DNA of 64,000 nucleotides from Ligustrum vulgare. Its lineage: Eukaryota > Streptophyta > Magnoliopsida > Lamiales > Oleaceae. Shown here in pieces: positions 46,673 through 57,662 of the stretch. Position numbers and translations under genes: made by a program. The notes below the pieces were generated by a model. It had not been told where the DNA came from and searched no databases. It saw nothing but the letters and a program-made list of their open reading frames with translations. Position 1 is the stretch's first letter, and each line of letters begins with the position of its first letter. The DNA lies in NCBI GenBank assembly GCA_963555705.1, contig OY743169.1, positions 45,682,124 to 45,746,123 of the forward strand. The letters run 5' to 3'.

Positions 46673-46892
46673 CTTTAAGAAAAGGATGTGTTAAAATTAA
46701 TAGAATTGAATGATTATGTTTACAATATGCCAACTTTATACATCTATTTAAACCCATCTCTTTTACACACAACTCTACACATATACACTTATTTCCAATC
46801 TCTTGACAAAATCCACAAGTAAGAGAAATTCAAGGTGGTCAAGAAAGTTTTGGTCCATTTACTACTACACTTCATTTTAATCTTTTAAAAGG

Positions 46893-47705
46893 TAAGTATA
46901 TCTTATGTTTTTATGAAAAGTAAGTATGTTTTTATGAAAGGTAAATACACCTTATGTTTTTATGAAAAGTAAGTATGTTTTTATGACAAGTAAGTATATC
47001 TTATGTTTTTATGAAAAGTAAGTATGTTTTTATGAAAGGTAAATACACCTTATGTTTTTTATGAAAAGTAAGTATGTTTTTATGACAAGTAAGTATATCT
47101 TATGTTTTTATGAAAAGTAAGTATGTTTTTATGAAAGGTAAATACACCTTATGTTTTTATGAAAAGTAAGTATGTTTTTATGACAAGTAAGTATATCTTA
47201 TGTTTTTATGAAAAGTAAGTATGTTTTTATGAAAGGTAAATACACCTTATGTTTTTATGAAAAGTAAGTATGTTTTTATGAAAGGTAAATACACCTTATG
47301 TTTTTATGAAAAGTAAGTATGTTTTTATGAAAGGTAAATACACCTTATGTTTTTATGAAAAGTAAGTATGTTTTTATGACAAGTAAGTATATCTTATGTT
47401 TTTATGAAAAGTAAGTATGTTTTTATGACAAGTAAGTATATCTTATGTTTTTATGAAAAGTAAGTATGTTTTTATGAAAGGTAAATACACCTTATGTTTT
47501 TATGAAAAGTAAGTATGTTTTTATGACAAGTAAGTATATCTTATGTTTTTATGAAAAGTAAGTATGTTTTTATGAAAGGTAAATACACCTTATGTTTTTA
47601 TGAAAAGTAAGTATGTTTTTATGACAAGTAAGTATATCTTATGTTTTTATGAAAAGTAAGTATGTTTTTATGAAAGGTAAATACACCTTATGTTTTTATG
47701 AAAAT
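46893..47705 (+). repeat. 49-bp two-type array with 24 GTAAGTAT sites
   Basis: Sixteen units of about 49 bp plus an initial half unit. Each opens GTAAGTATGTTTTTATG and continues either as type C (AAAGGTAAATACACC) or type T (ACAAGTAAGTATATC). The order is C T C T C T C C C T T C T C T C. GTAAGTAT occurs 24 times. The array starts about 140 bases after the TATTTAAA box, so it is probably transcribed. An identical series is at 52811-53623. Confidence 0.93.
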
Positions 47706-48218
47706 GTTTGGATCATTGCTATGAAATCAATCTCACAAGATTGTTATGGGTTCAATATGATATGTTTATGATTATGCTAAGGGGACCGGAGTTTAGTAGC
47801 GCTACACATAAGAATTCTTGCCATTTAAGTTCGGTAAAATTCTTGTGTCTCCCTATGTTTATGAGTATTTCGATCCTATCCTATGTTATGATGAAAATGA
47901 TCCATATGCTTTCAAAAGAAAATTTATGCTTGGTATACTTACTGGGATTTTATAAATCTCACTCCACGATATTTACCATTTTCAGATAATTGAAGGTTCG
48001 AGGCGGTCAACATGGAAGTGACAAAAGTGGTTAAGATTGATGAGATAATTATGTTGAACTTTATGTAAGAAAATTATGTTCTATTTTTATTCACAAATAA
48101 AATTATGGGATTCTAATTATTCTTTTGAATAATTTTACATTACTATTTAAGTCTCGATAATATGATATGAGTCACTTTTAGTGGCACTCGAATGGTCGAG
48201 AATTCGGGTCGTCACAGT

Positions 48219-48229
48219 TGGTATCAGAG
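48219..48229 (+). promoter_or_regulatory. Primer-binding site of the non-autonomous element
   Basis: TGGTATCAGAG two bases after the LTR, matching initiator tRNA-Met; the match is shorter than in the CRM elements. Confidence 0.8.
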
Positions 48230-48273
48230 AAAAGAGTTTTAAAAACGATTCTGTAGATTTTTGAAATTTTATT

Positions 48274-48278
<5 letters not shown>

Positions 48279-48322
<44 letters not shown>
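48279..48322 (+). repeat. A44 tract in the leader
   Basis: About 44 uninterrupted A residues, 50 bases after the primer site. They are followed by short repeats around CACTATTCAC and TTCACGTGAA. Confidence 0.9.
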
Positions 48323-48325
<3 letters not shown>

Positions 48326-48469
48326 CTATTCACGTGAACAGTAAAACGACGTGCTATTCATGATGAACAGTGAACGAAATCACTATTCATTATAAAAAAA
48401 AAAAAAGTTGAATTTTCACATGTCAAGTATGGTTATGATTTTGAAAAGCATGATGAAATTTGATGTGCG

Positions 48470-48530
48470 AATTTCAAGGACAAAATTCATTTTAAGCAAG
48501 GGAGTTTGTAATGTCCTGAAAATTTTATGG
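48470..48530 (+). other. Internal LTR-boundary-like sequence
   Basis: A degenerate polypurine and LTR-start text (AATTTCAAGGACAAAATTC, AAGCAAGGGAG, TGTAATGTCCTG) inside the element. It resembles the real junction at 51840-51880 and suggests the interior was assembled from more than one gypsy element. Confidence 0.5.
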
Positions 48531-49150
48531 AATATAATTAGTTAGTGATATGATGTTTATATTGATGTCTTTGATAAATTTCTAGAAGTTCGGGGACTAA
48601 AGGAAAAATAAGATTTGACGATAAATTTTATTTGGGTTAAGTTATTAATTATTGATGGGGAGATAATTACTATATCGATATTGGATTTGTTTTGAAGACT
48701 GTGATTAATTAGGAATTATGATTCAAGAAAATGTTGATTTGGATACAACCACATTAAATTATTGTTGATTAAAGGAAAATAAGATTATATGAAATATTTT
48801 AACTCATCACTCTACTATGTCACTCTCCACGTATTGACTCCTCGAACCAGGTATGTTATATGCTTTGCAAGTCATTTACGATTTTATTAAGACATGTTAA
48901 GTATGAAATCTTCATATGTTATGAATCTTTAAGTGAAATATACATGTTGAGTATGATATGAATTGATAGAAGCCTGAATTTTAATTTATTCCTTTTTATG
49001 TAGAATCATGAGACATAGAGGATATTGATATGAATTTTGGTTCATATTAAGCTTAGTAAGATTGACTCAATTAGAAATTAAGTTGGGTTGTAACTTTTGC
49101 CCAAAATATATGGAATAATATATTAAACAAACAAAATTAATAATGAATTC

Positions 49151-49345
49151 GTACAATAATTTATCCCTTTATCACTACCTTTGTGTAAAAACAAGGGAAA
49201 AACTGTGGATGGTTATTAGTACTTCCTCTTCAAGTTTCAATTTTCGGTTCAATAATTTATCCCTTTATCACTACCTTTGCTTAAAAGCAAGGAAAAACTG
49301 TGGATGATTATTGGTACCACTCTTCAAGTTTCAATTCTGAAAAAA
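49151..49345. repeat. Two direct copies of about 95 bp
   Basis: AATAATTTATCCCTTTATCA begins both copies (about 49155 and 49251), each running to CTTCAAGTTTCAATT with small differences. Confidence 0.85.
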
Positions 49346-50494
49346 AATTCGGAAAGAAAGAAAGAGAACGGGTGTTGAGCATAATGGGAATAATATGACT
49401 TAAGAATGATTTTCAAAATAATTGTTGTCCTTGAGTTTAGAAATGATGAACCTTAAATGGACTTTGCATAATTGATTTTAGACATGACACTAAGTATGAG
49501 AAGTCAACAGAAATGATTAGAAATATGTTCAGATTATCTATCATTTAGATTTAATGAGAAATAGCGAGCCAATTTTATGAAGTTTTATGAGATGTTAAGA
49601 TTATAAGTGGTTTTAATGAGACTTTTATGAGAAGCATTATGAAGTTAGAGATTTAAAGATTTGGTTATTGGGAATTAAGTAATGGATATTATGTTGAGTA
49701 AGTGAATTATGCCTCTATATTGAAGAGAAATTTATTATGAACTTTGGCCTTGTGATTAAATTTTGGGAATATGATTTATGACTTATAAATATAAGTATGA
49801 GTAATCTTTTGAGCCAATTAAGGTATGGAAGGAAGTGATATTGTGATATTGAAAAATATGATTTGAAATTGTTATGTTGAGGAATTATGAATTGAATTAT
49901 GGGATATTTTTTTTGATATATTGAAGTGTTGGAATCGTTTTCAATATTTTTAGATCGTTGTGATCAAATGTGGAGTTATTTATTATTGTGAGTTATGAAG
50001 TATGCTTATGGTTTGGGATAAGTCCAAATTACAAGGGAGACTTTGTCCAGAATTTTATCATTTGGAATTAAGAGCATGATATGATAAGCATCCACTAAAG
50101 GAATTAAGGTTAGACATGCAAGTTCATTTACATCACAAACGAGATTTAGTAGATGATAGCAGAGATTTTATTATTTTCTCATAAGGAGAACATACAAAGA
50201 GTCACACTGGAAAAGAAATACATGAAACACGCAAAAGCAAAAGAAAGCAACATGGGAAATTCCTCAAATTGAGAGATGTGTTTCCGGAGTAGCCGTATCC
50301 TACCACCTCTGACCTTTTGAGGAAATAAAGAAACCTTCAAAGAGGTGTGTTTCGAGAGTAAGAATACTCCGTAATCTACCACCTGGAACCTTTGAGGTAC
50401 ACACAAGATTTAAACATTAAGGAAATCCTAGGAAATTAGAGGGGTGTCTCGAGAGTAAGAATACTCCGTACTCTACCCCCACCTATTCTAAGAT

Positions 50495-50878
50495 TCATAA
50501 AGTTAAGTTTACATTAACCGGACTCCATTTTCGCTTGATTCCCCTTCCTTGCGACCAATCTATCTTAACCCCTGTTGGATCTTGTATTGAGATATATGAC
50601 TGCAGCTTATCCAGTAGTTCATCAATAGTAGGAGCAGAAATAAGGAGCCTTCTGGAAAATGGAGAGATGAATCCCTGTTCCACAGCATAATCAAGAAAGG
50701 TTAACAAACCATCAAAGAAATTGTTAACATTCAGAAGCCCAATAGGCTTAGTATGGAGACCTAGTTGAGCCCACGAGGTAATGTTAAAGATTTCTTCTAA
50801 GGTACCAAAACCTCCGGGCAGGGCTATAAAGCCATCAGCAATCTCAATCTTTCGAGTCTTATTCGATAAATTTTCCTC
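50495..50878 (-). pseudogene. Captured LOG-type phosphoribohydrolase fragment
   Basis: 127 codons and a stop, antisense to the element. Reads IADGFIALPGGFGTLEEIFN, the LOG/lysine-decarboxylase-like signature P-G-G-x-G-T-x-x-E, then WAQLGLHTKPIGLLNVNNFF, EQGFISPFSRRLLISAPTID and a plausible C-terminus after DWSQGRG. LOG enzymes release active cytokinin bases from their ribotides. This is about the C-terminal half; upstream of 50878 the frame meets a TGA and the family similarity stops. No intron interrupts the 384 bases. There is no start codon or promoter that I can support, so I call it a transduplicated fragment. The family call is confident; the exact LOG member is unknown. Confidence 0.9.
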
Positions 50879-51834
50879 AGATCATTCATTGGAAGACTGG
50901 AATAATACTTGCGAATGTTTGTAAGAATGATATCCCTGTTTTTGATGGATCTAACCTCTTCCCAGCATGAACTATTTAAAAGCATTAAGGATCGGAGGGA
51001 ATCCGCGTGATATTGATTCCAGCAAGAAAGCGCGGAATAGAATAATGGAAAAGAGGGAACAAGGGTTTATGCGCCGTTTACTTTCTTGATAAAAGGAAGA
51101 TTTGATGATGACGGGATTTGAGATATGGAATATTTTCTTGGATTTTGGGTACTGATATTTTGATATAATAATCAAGGTATAGAAATAATACGGGGATACG
51201 TGAAAGTGAAATAAGGACTGTATTGAATCAGGATTAATAAGTTTGTGCAAGTGAAAGGAATACCTTACGGGAAATGTTATGATATTTGAGTTAAGAATTT
51301 TAATTATTTGGGAGATATTTGTTTATTGAATTTTGCAGAAATTTTGGGTTACAAATATTGGAAAGATAAACTGATGATTATGTTGATATGTGAATAACAT
51401 GTTTGGGTATATTACATAGAAAATATTCAGGTAATCGTTTTAATTATTTTGGGATATTTGGTGATAAGAAGAAATGACAAATTATTATGGTATGATATGT
51501 TAGTAAAGATTTATTGAAATTTTAGAGATATTAATACGAATATTTGAGGTTACATGATACGATGATAAGTGACAGGTTACACGAGTACTACAAGATATGA
51601 TGAAATATCACATACGATTGGGAATTTTCATTTTGAGTCAGAAGAATTTATGAGTAGACATATGTCTATTATTGATAGAAAAGTTCATGTCTTAAGAAAA
51701 CAAATTGATGCATTTAGTCAAAGTCCAGTGGGTTAAATATGGTTGGGTTAAATATGGTAGCGATGATGCTACATAAGAAGAAGAAGAAGAGATTCTGATT
51801 AAGTGTTCAGAAATCATAAGATCAAGTAAGTTTA

Positions 51835-51869
51835 ATTTCGAGGACGAAATTATTTTAAGGGGGTAAGTT
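51835..51869 (+). promoter_or_regulatory. Polypurine tract of the non-autonomous element
   Basis: The AATTTCGAGGACGAAATT box, then TTTTAAGGGGGTAAGTT, immediately before the 3' LTR. Same arrangement as at 2663-2704. Confidence 0.85.
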
Positions 51870-54134
51870 TGTAGCGACCAAGAATTTTTACGCGATTAAT
51901 AATTATTTTAATAGAAAATCGTGTCGCTACTATTTCACCCATTTTTATTAAGTTAACGCCACGACGTATTCGTATAGCCAAGTCAAGAAATAATCGAGAT
52001 CGTTCGATTTTAAATTAAATTCCGAATTTCTAAAAATATCTCCATTCTCTTGATTTAAAGTATATTAAGTCCAAGTACTTAATTCAATGTTATCCCAATA
52101 TTTATTTATACAAAAATTATTTTTATTATTGAAATTAAGAAAATATATGCAAGCATGAGAGGTTCCATTATATATAATAATTATGAGAATCTTAATTTAA
52201 TAAATATGGAAAAGTATATGAATGAATTATATACTCCATTATATGTAATCATGAAGAGCATAATATTTGTATAAATATGGAAAAGTATATGAATGAATTA
52301 TATACTCCATTATATGTAATCATGAAGAGCATAATATTTGTATAAATATGGAAAAGTATATGAATGGTTGATAAGATTCCATTATATGTAATCATGAAGA
52401 GCATAATATTTGTATAAATATGGAAAAGTATATGAATGGTTGATAAGACTCCATTATATGTAATCATGAAGAGCATAATATTTGTATAAATATGGAAAAG
52501 TATATGAATGGTTGATAAGACTCCATTATATGTAATCATGAAGAGCATAATATTTGTATAAATATGGAAAAGTATATGAATGGTGCTTTACTTTAAGAAA
52601 AGGATGTGTTAAAATTAATAGAATTGAATGATTATGTTTACAATATGCCAACTTTATACATCTATTTAAACCCATCTCTTTTACACACAACTCTACACAT
52701 ATACACTTATTTCCAATCTCTTGACAAAATCCACAAGTAAGAGAAATTCAAGGTGGTCAAGAAAGTTTTGGTCCATTTACTACTACACTTCATTTTAATC
52801 TTTTAAAAGGTAAGTATATCTTATGTTTTTATGAAAAGTAAGTATGTTTTTATGAAAGGTAAATACACCTTATGTTTTTATGAAAAGTAAGTATGTTTTT
52901 ATGACAAGTAAGTATATCTTATGTTTTTATGAAAAGTAAGTATGTTTTTATGAAAGGTAAATACACCTTATGTTTTTTATGAAAAGTAAGTATGTTTTTA
53001 TGACAAGTAAGTATATCTTATGTTTTTATGAAAAGTAAGTATGTTTTTATGAAAGGTAAATACACCTTATGTTTTTATGAAAAGTAAGTATGTTTTTATG
53101 ACAAGTAAGTATATCTTATGTTTTTATGAAAAGTAAGTATGTTTTTATGAAAGGTAAATACACCTTATGTTTTTATGAAAAGTAAGTATGTTTTTATGAA
53201 AGGTAAATACACCTTATGTTTTTATGAAAAGTAAGTATGTTTTTATGAAAGGTAAATACACCTTATGTTTTTATGAAAAGTAAGTATGTTTTTATGACAA
53301 GTAAGTATATCTTATGTTTTTATGAAAAGTAAGTATGTTTTTATGACAAGTAAGTATATCTTATGTTTTTATGAAAAGTAAGTATGTTTTTATGAAAGGT
53401 AAATACACCTTATGTTTTTATGAAAAGTAAGTATGTTTTTATGACAAGTAAGTATATCTTATGTTTTTATGAAAAGTAAGTATGTTTTTATGAAAGGTAA
53501 ATACACCTTATGTTTTTATGAAAAGTAAGTATGTTTTTATGACAAGTAAGTATATCTTATGTTTTTATGAAAAGTAAGTATGTTTTTATGAAAGGTAAAT
53601 ACACCTTATGTTTTTATGAAAATGTTTGGATCATTGCTATGAAATCAATCTCACAAGATTGTTATGGGTTCCATATGATATGTTTATGATTATGCTAAGG
53701 GGACCGGAGTTTAGTAGCGCTACACATAAGAATTCTTGCCATTTAAGTTCGGTAAAATTCTTGTGTCTCCCTATGTTTATGAGTATTTCGATCCTATCCT
53801 ATGTTATGATGAAAATGATCCATATGCTTTCAAAAGAAAATTTATGCTTGGTATACTTACTGGGATTTTATAAATCTCACTCCACGATATTTACCATTTT
53901 CAGATAATTGAAGGTTCGAGGCGGTCAACATGGAAGTGACAAAAGTGGTTAAGATTGATGAGATAATTATGTTGAACTTTATGTAAGAAAATTATGTTCT
54001 ATTTTTATTCACAAATAAAATTATGGGATTCTAATTATTCTTTTGAATAATTTTACATTACTATTTAAGTCTCGATAATATGATATGAGTCACTTTTAGT
54101 GGCACTCGAATGGTCGAGAATTCGGGTCGTCACA
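51870..54134 (+). repeat. 3' LTR of the non-autonomous element
   Basis: 2265 bp, offset 5918 from the 5' LTR throughout, including both arrays (52228-52590 and 52811-53623). Confidence 0.95.
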
Positions 54135-54139
54135 AGTTT

Positions 54140-54826
54140 GCTGGAAGAACGCCACAAAGATCGGATCTTTGATAAGTTCAAGAAAAAGGGAAAAACTCAA
54201 CCTCTCAATTTTGGAGAATCCTCTCACAAATTTTATTAATCAAACTCAACTTCTTCTTTACAATGAATGTAAAGGAATATAAATAAGCAAAATAACCTAG
54301 CCTCTGATTTACTCAAAATAGAATTCTAAATAGACTAAAATTCTAAAATAGGAAAATAACCTAAAATAATAAAAGGAAACAAAATAATTGGCAAAATCCG
54401 GAATCTTGAATTACGGCCGTGAATATATAGCTTACGGCCGTGATCAATATGTTACGGCCGTAAATGATTTTGATTTCAGTTTTACGGCCGTGAGGAATAT
54501 CTTACGGCCGTAATCAGCGTTCTGCCTATTTTTGCCTCTTCCTTCAAGAACTTGTTACGGCCGTGATAATAAGTGTTACGGCCGTGAATATATGTTTTAC
54601 GGCCGTGAAGATCCTCTTTTACGGACGTAAGGTATTTTCAGTCCAAATTACTTCTTTTTCTTGATTCGGCTTGATCCATCCCTCTTCTCGGCTGGACCCC
54701 AACACGGAACTTGCTCCGTTTTGCACGTAGATCACTGTCATATTTCCGATGGCTCGACTTCGCCCTTCGACGCCTGGTTCGGATCACATCATACTCCCTC
54801 TCTTGAAAAGGATTCGACCTCGATTT
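54140..54826 (-). mobile_element. CRM-type 3' LTR remnant, right part, with polypurine tract
   Basis: LTR 54140-54791 plus about 35 bases of interior. On the minus strand the interior reads CGAATCCTTTTCAAGAGAGG, the coding and polypurine end of a CRM pol (NPFQE). The rest of the element is gone. Contains an ACGGCCGT array (54413-54631) and, on the minus strand, a TATA-like TTATTTATATTC near 54285. Confidence 0.85.
54413..54631. repeat. ACGGCCGT array in the CRM LTR remnant
   Basis: Nine copies of TTACGGCCGT(A/G)A, the last changed to ACGGACGT. Confidence 0.9.
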
Positions 54827-55696
54827 ATAGAGGAGTGCTCTATTTATAGAGGAAATCGTTGTTTCAGATCGTGACACGTGGCGTACTTTACACTTGTATT
54901 TACCCTAGCTTCTAAAAAGGAGATCTTGCCTTCTGATATTAATCATTACTATACTTTGTAGGGGATAGGCGCCATCACTTCATGGTAAAGGTGGTGTCAC
55001 ATCTTTGACTCCATCCCTTGTCCCATCCCTCTTTTGTGCATCACTGTAAAGCATCTCGGCTAAGCATAAAGCACATCATCCAGACACAAATCAGTTCGGC
55101 CAAAGAGGTTCGCGTGATATTCCACCTCGGCGGTTGACCCAAGGTGATATTCTAAGCTTTAACCATGGGATAGAGTCCTTTGGGCCCTCATTGGGCCTTC
55201 GTTGGTGGTCTAATGTGCCGCATTTTGGGTACGATCTCAACACTAGTCCCTCAAATCCGATGTGGTCATTGATGGGCGGGTAGGATTTGTTGTATGTTCG
55301 AGGCACTAACTTTGTTTTGATGGCCTTCTGTAGTCGTGCAGCTACGGGATCACGATCTTTCTTGAACTTTGTTCATCTGTTACATCCAATATATATATAT
55401 ATTTTATTATTCTACCCTCTATTGGCTGGGAATTATCGTATGACGTTGCAGGCTTAAAGCTCGGAATGACATTCCTTAGTGGGAGCTCGGATTGAAAGTA
55501 AAGCGGACCTTCTATTCCCGTTCTACTTTTCAAGTGAAAATTGGAATTACACCAACATGTCTTTTAGACGACGCATTTAACATAAAGGGGGGCTACTAAA
55601 TCGGTTCCCAAGGAGCAAGAAAGGAATGATAGGTGACATCTTTCCGTGCGTGGTGCCCACTATGGTAATTGAACGGTTTTCTCCCTTCGTTTGACA
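54827..55696 (+). other. Possible LTR of the gypsy-type ORF element
   Basis: Non-coding. A G-box-like ACACGTGGC lies at 54874-54882. TTGACA is followed by TTGGCGCC at 55698, reminiscent of Tat-lineage primer sites, so an LTR may end at 55696; no second copy is in the window to confirm it. Confidence 0.35.
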
Positions 55697-56134
55697 GTTG
55701 GCGCCTTGATTAATCCATCCCCCAAGGGATGTTGGTTACCCGTGTTAATTATGTGGCTCGCAAAACAAGGGTTTTGGTTTATTAAGTTCCTTACAAAGCT
55801 TTCTTCTCCTCATTGTTTCTCCTTTACCTTATCCTCAGAATTTTTTGCAGTAGTATCTCCGCAAGAAGTTGCAGGGCCCCTTCTGTATTTGCAAGTTTTT
55901 GATATCTCTTCAAGGGCTTTTTACGTAACAAATCATCCCTGTTGCTCTACACTCTTCATTGGCGCGTTCTTCACTCCGAGTATACAATCTTGGACTTTCA
56001 TTTTCGAAGGTAAATTTCTTTTCCTTTGTAAGTGTAAAGAAAACCTTTTTACTTCTAATCTTCAAGCGTGGGTTTGAAATTTTGTTTTGCCTTTTGTTTA
56101 TCTTTCGGTGAGTCTGGCTCTTTTTTAAGAATAA
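55697..56134 (+). other. Leader before the gypsy-type ORF
   Basis: Possible primer site at its start. The open frame 55691-56077 has no recognisable domain and is probably chance. GAAGGTAAATT near 56007 could be a splice donor. Confidence 0.35.
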
Positions 56135-56792
56135 ATGGAAAGAGTTGGGGGAACGGGTTCACAGGAAATGTTAGCAATGGCGATTCCTGTCAGAGGTTTC
56201 TGCCCAATATCTTTGTCGGTTTTTAGTTCCCACTTCTTTAGGGAGCAGATTAAGAGGAGGAATAGGAAAATCAGTGGTATAATTTATTTGAGTGATTCTG
56301 ACATTGAAGAAGAAAAAGACCAGAACTACATGGCTCATCTATCATCCGAGGAGGAGGCTTCTTTGAGAGAGCTCCGAAGCAAGCGGGACAGTGATTTGGG
56401 AAGAGGAGAGGTTGTGGGCTCTTCTTCTGGTCACTAGGACCTCGGATTAATTTTTAGGGCCCCATTTAGGGCACATAGGGAAGAGCTGGGGCTTTCTGAT
56501 GAGGAAATAGCCCAGGTTGAAGGTTGGGTAGACCTGGTGAATAAAGTATCAGGGTATCATGTAGACCCTGATCCGAACCCAAAGTCATGGGAAAGCAACG
56601 AGATTGCCACTAAAATTCGAGGGGTTGATTTTCCTGGAGCCTCGGCGAAATTCAGGATGCCAGAAGGGGTTCGATTAGTGCACCCTACACCTTCTTTCCG
56701 ACCTTGCAGCCCTCCCCCAGGTCAAGTGTCCATATGTTATGATGCTCTATCCTGCGGGATGAGGCTACCCATGCACCCCTTCTTCAGGGCAC
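56135..56792 (+). pseudogene. 'Putative gypsy type transposon' domain ORF, left part
   Basis: Frame from ATG 56135 with one in-frame TAG (56435-56437). Acidic N-terminus (SDSDIEEEKD), then DEEIAQVEGWVDLVNKVSGY, FRMPEGVRLVHP, and SICYDALSCGMRLPMHPFF, the core of the plant family annotated as putative gypsy-type transposon. Cut at MHPFFRA by the CRM element; continues in frame at 63711. Role unknown; such ORFs accompany plant gypsy-type elements. Confidence 0.7.
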
Positions 56793-57662
56793 GATGCAAA
56801 CCACGTAGCAATTGTAGCTACGCAACCCACAAATTATTGGAATCGACCCAAGAACGCCAAATTTAGAGATTGATTCAAATTAATTGAACCAAGCAACCAA
56901 CACAATCAATTGATATGTTGACCTCTTGATCACAATGAAAATAAATCTCACCCAAGATTTGAACAAACAAGAATTAAACTCGCAAGTTCGGATTTTATTC
57001 AATGAAGAATAAAGATTGTGAAAGCAATTTGCCTCTCAATATTAATATCAAAGTTGTGTAATGAATAATGAAAATCACATCCCTATATATAGGGTCAAAA
57101 CTAGGTTAAAGAGTTCTAATTAAATAAGGAAACAACTACCTAAAATTATGGAAATAAAATAAACCTAAATTTACGCGTAATCGGTTTTACGGCCGTGACT
57201 GATTTTCTTATGGCCGTAACCCTGTTTCTGAATCACTCTTACGGCCGTGACAATTGGACTTATGGCCGTAAGTCCAAAACATACGAATTCCAATTTTAAG
57301 CAGTAACTCCCTTACGGCCGTGATATTAACCTTTACGGCCGTAAACCTTAATTTATTCAAAAATTCAGTTTTAAGCAGAACGTTGATTACGGCCGTGAGA
57401 ATATTGAATTACGGCCGTAATTCCCAAATTTTGGCAATCTTCTTCGACGGCTTGGATGAGGTTGATCCACTCGTCGTTTTGGCTCGGCCCCAACATGAAA
57501 CTTGCTTCTTTCGATGACACGAACATTGTTTTGGCCATTGTTTCTTGAACTAACTTGTCCATTGCTTCCTTGGCCCTCTTTGCTTGCAATCGAGTCATCG
57601 GTCCTCCTTTGATCTTCAACGGATCTTTGTGCGGGCTTGTATCCGTGGTCTGGATCACATCA
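56793..57662 (-). repeat. 3' LTR of the minus-strand CRM element
   Basis: On the minus strand starts TGATGTGATCC after the polypurine tract (AAGAGGGAGGGGA). TATA-like CTATATATAG at 57083-57092; ACGGCCGT array at 57187-57420, with two copies decayed to ATGGCCGT. Confidence 0.93.

Larger units (their letters stand above)
45952..48216 (+). repeat. 5' LTR of the non-autonomous element
   Basis: TGTAGCGACC ... GTCGTCACA. The first 60 bases form an inverted repeat (GTAGCGACC with GTCGCTAC). It contains a 71/72-bp tandem array, a TATTTAAA box at 46745-46752 and a splice-donor-like array at 46893-47705. Confidence 0.95.
45952..54134 (+). mobile_element. Young non-autonomous Ty3/gypsy element with a captured gene
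   Basis: 8183 bp, target duplication AGTTT (45947-45951 and 54135-54139). The LTRs, 45952-48216 and 51870-54134, are both 2265 bp; I see a single difference (A 47754, C 53672). Primer site at 48219, polypurine tract before 51870. The 3.65-kb interior encodes no gag or pol, so its proteins must come from elsewhere. Parts of it (49560-49880, 51387-51540) are homologous to the Tekay remnant at 1-540, which makes it a Tekay-related deletion derivative. It has acquired a reverse-oriented LOG-type gene fragment. Near-identical LTRs mean a recent insertion. Confidence 0.93.

Noticed and set aside
46893..47705. Regular repeats suggestive of a CRISPR-like array
   Set aside because: Repeat units are contiguous, with no unique spacers, inside a plant LTR and duplicated in the other LTR.
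55691..56077. 128-codon plus-strand frame before the gypsy-type ORF
   Set aside because: Hydrophobic, Phe/Ser-rich translation of a pyrimidine-rich leader; no similarity recognised.
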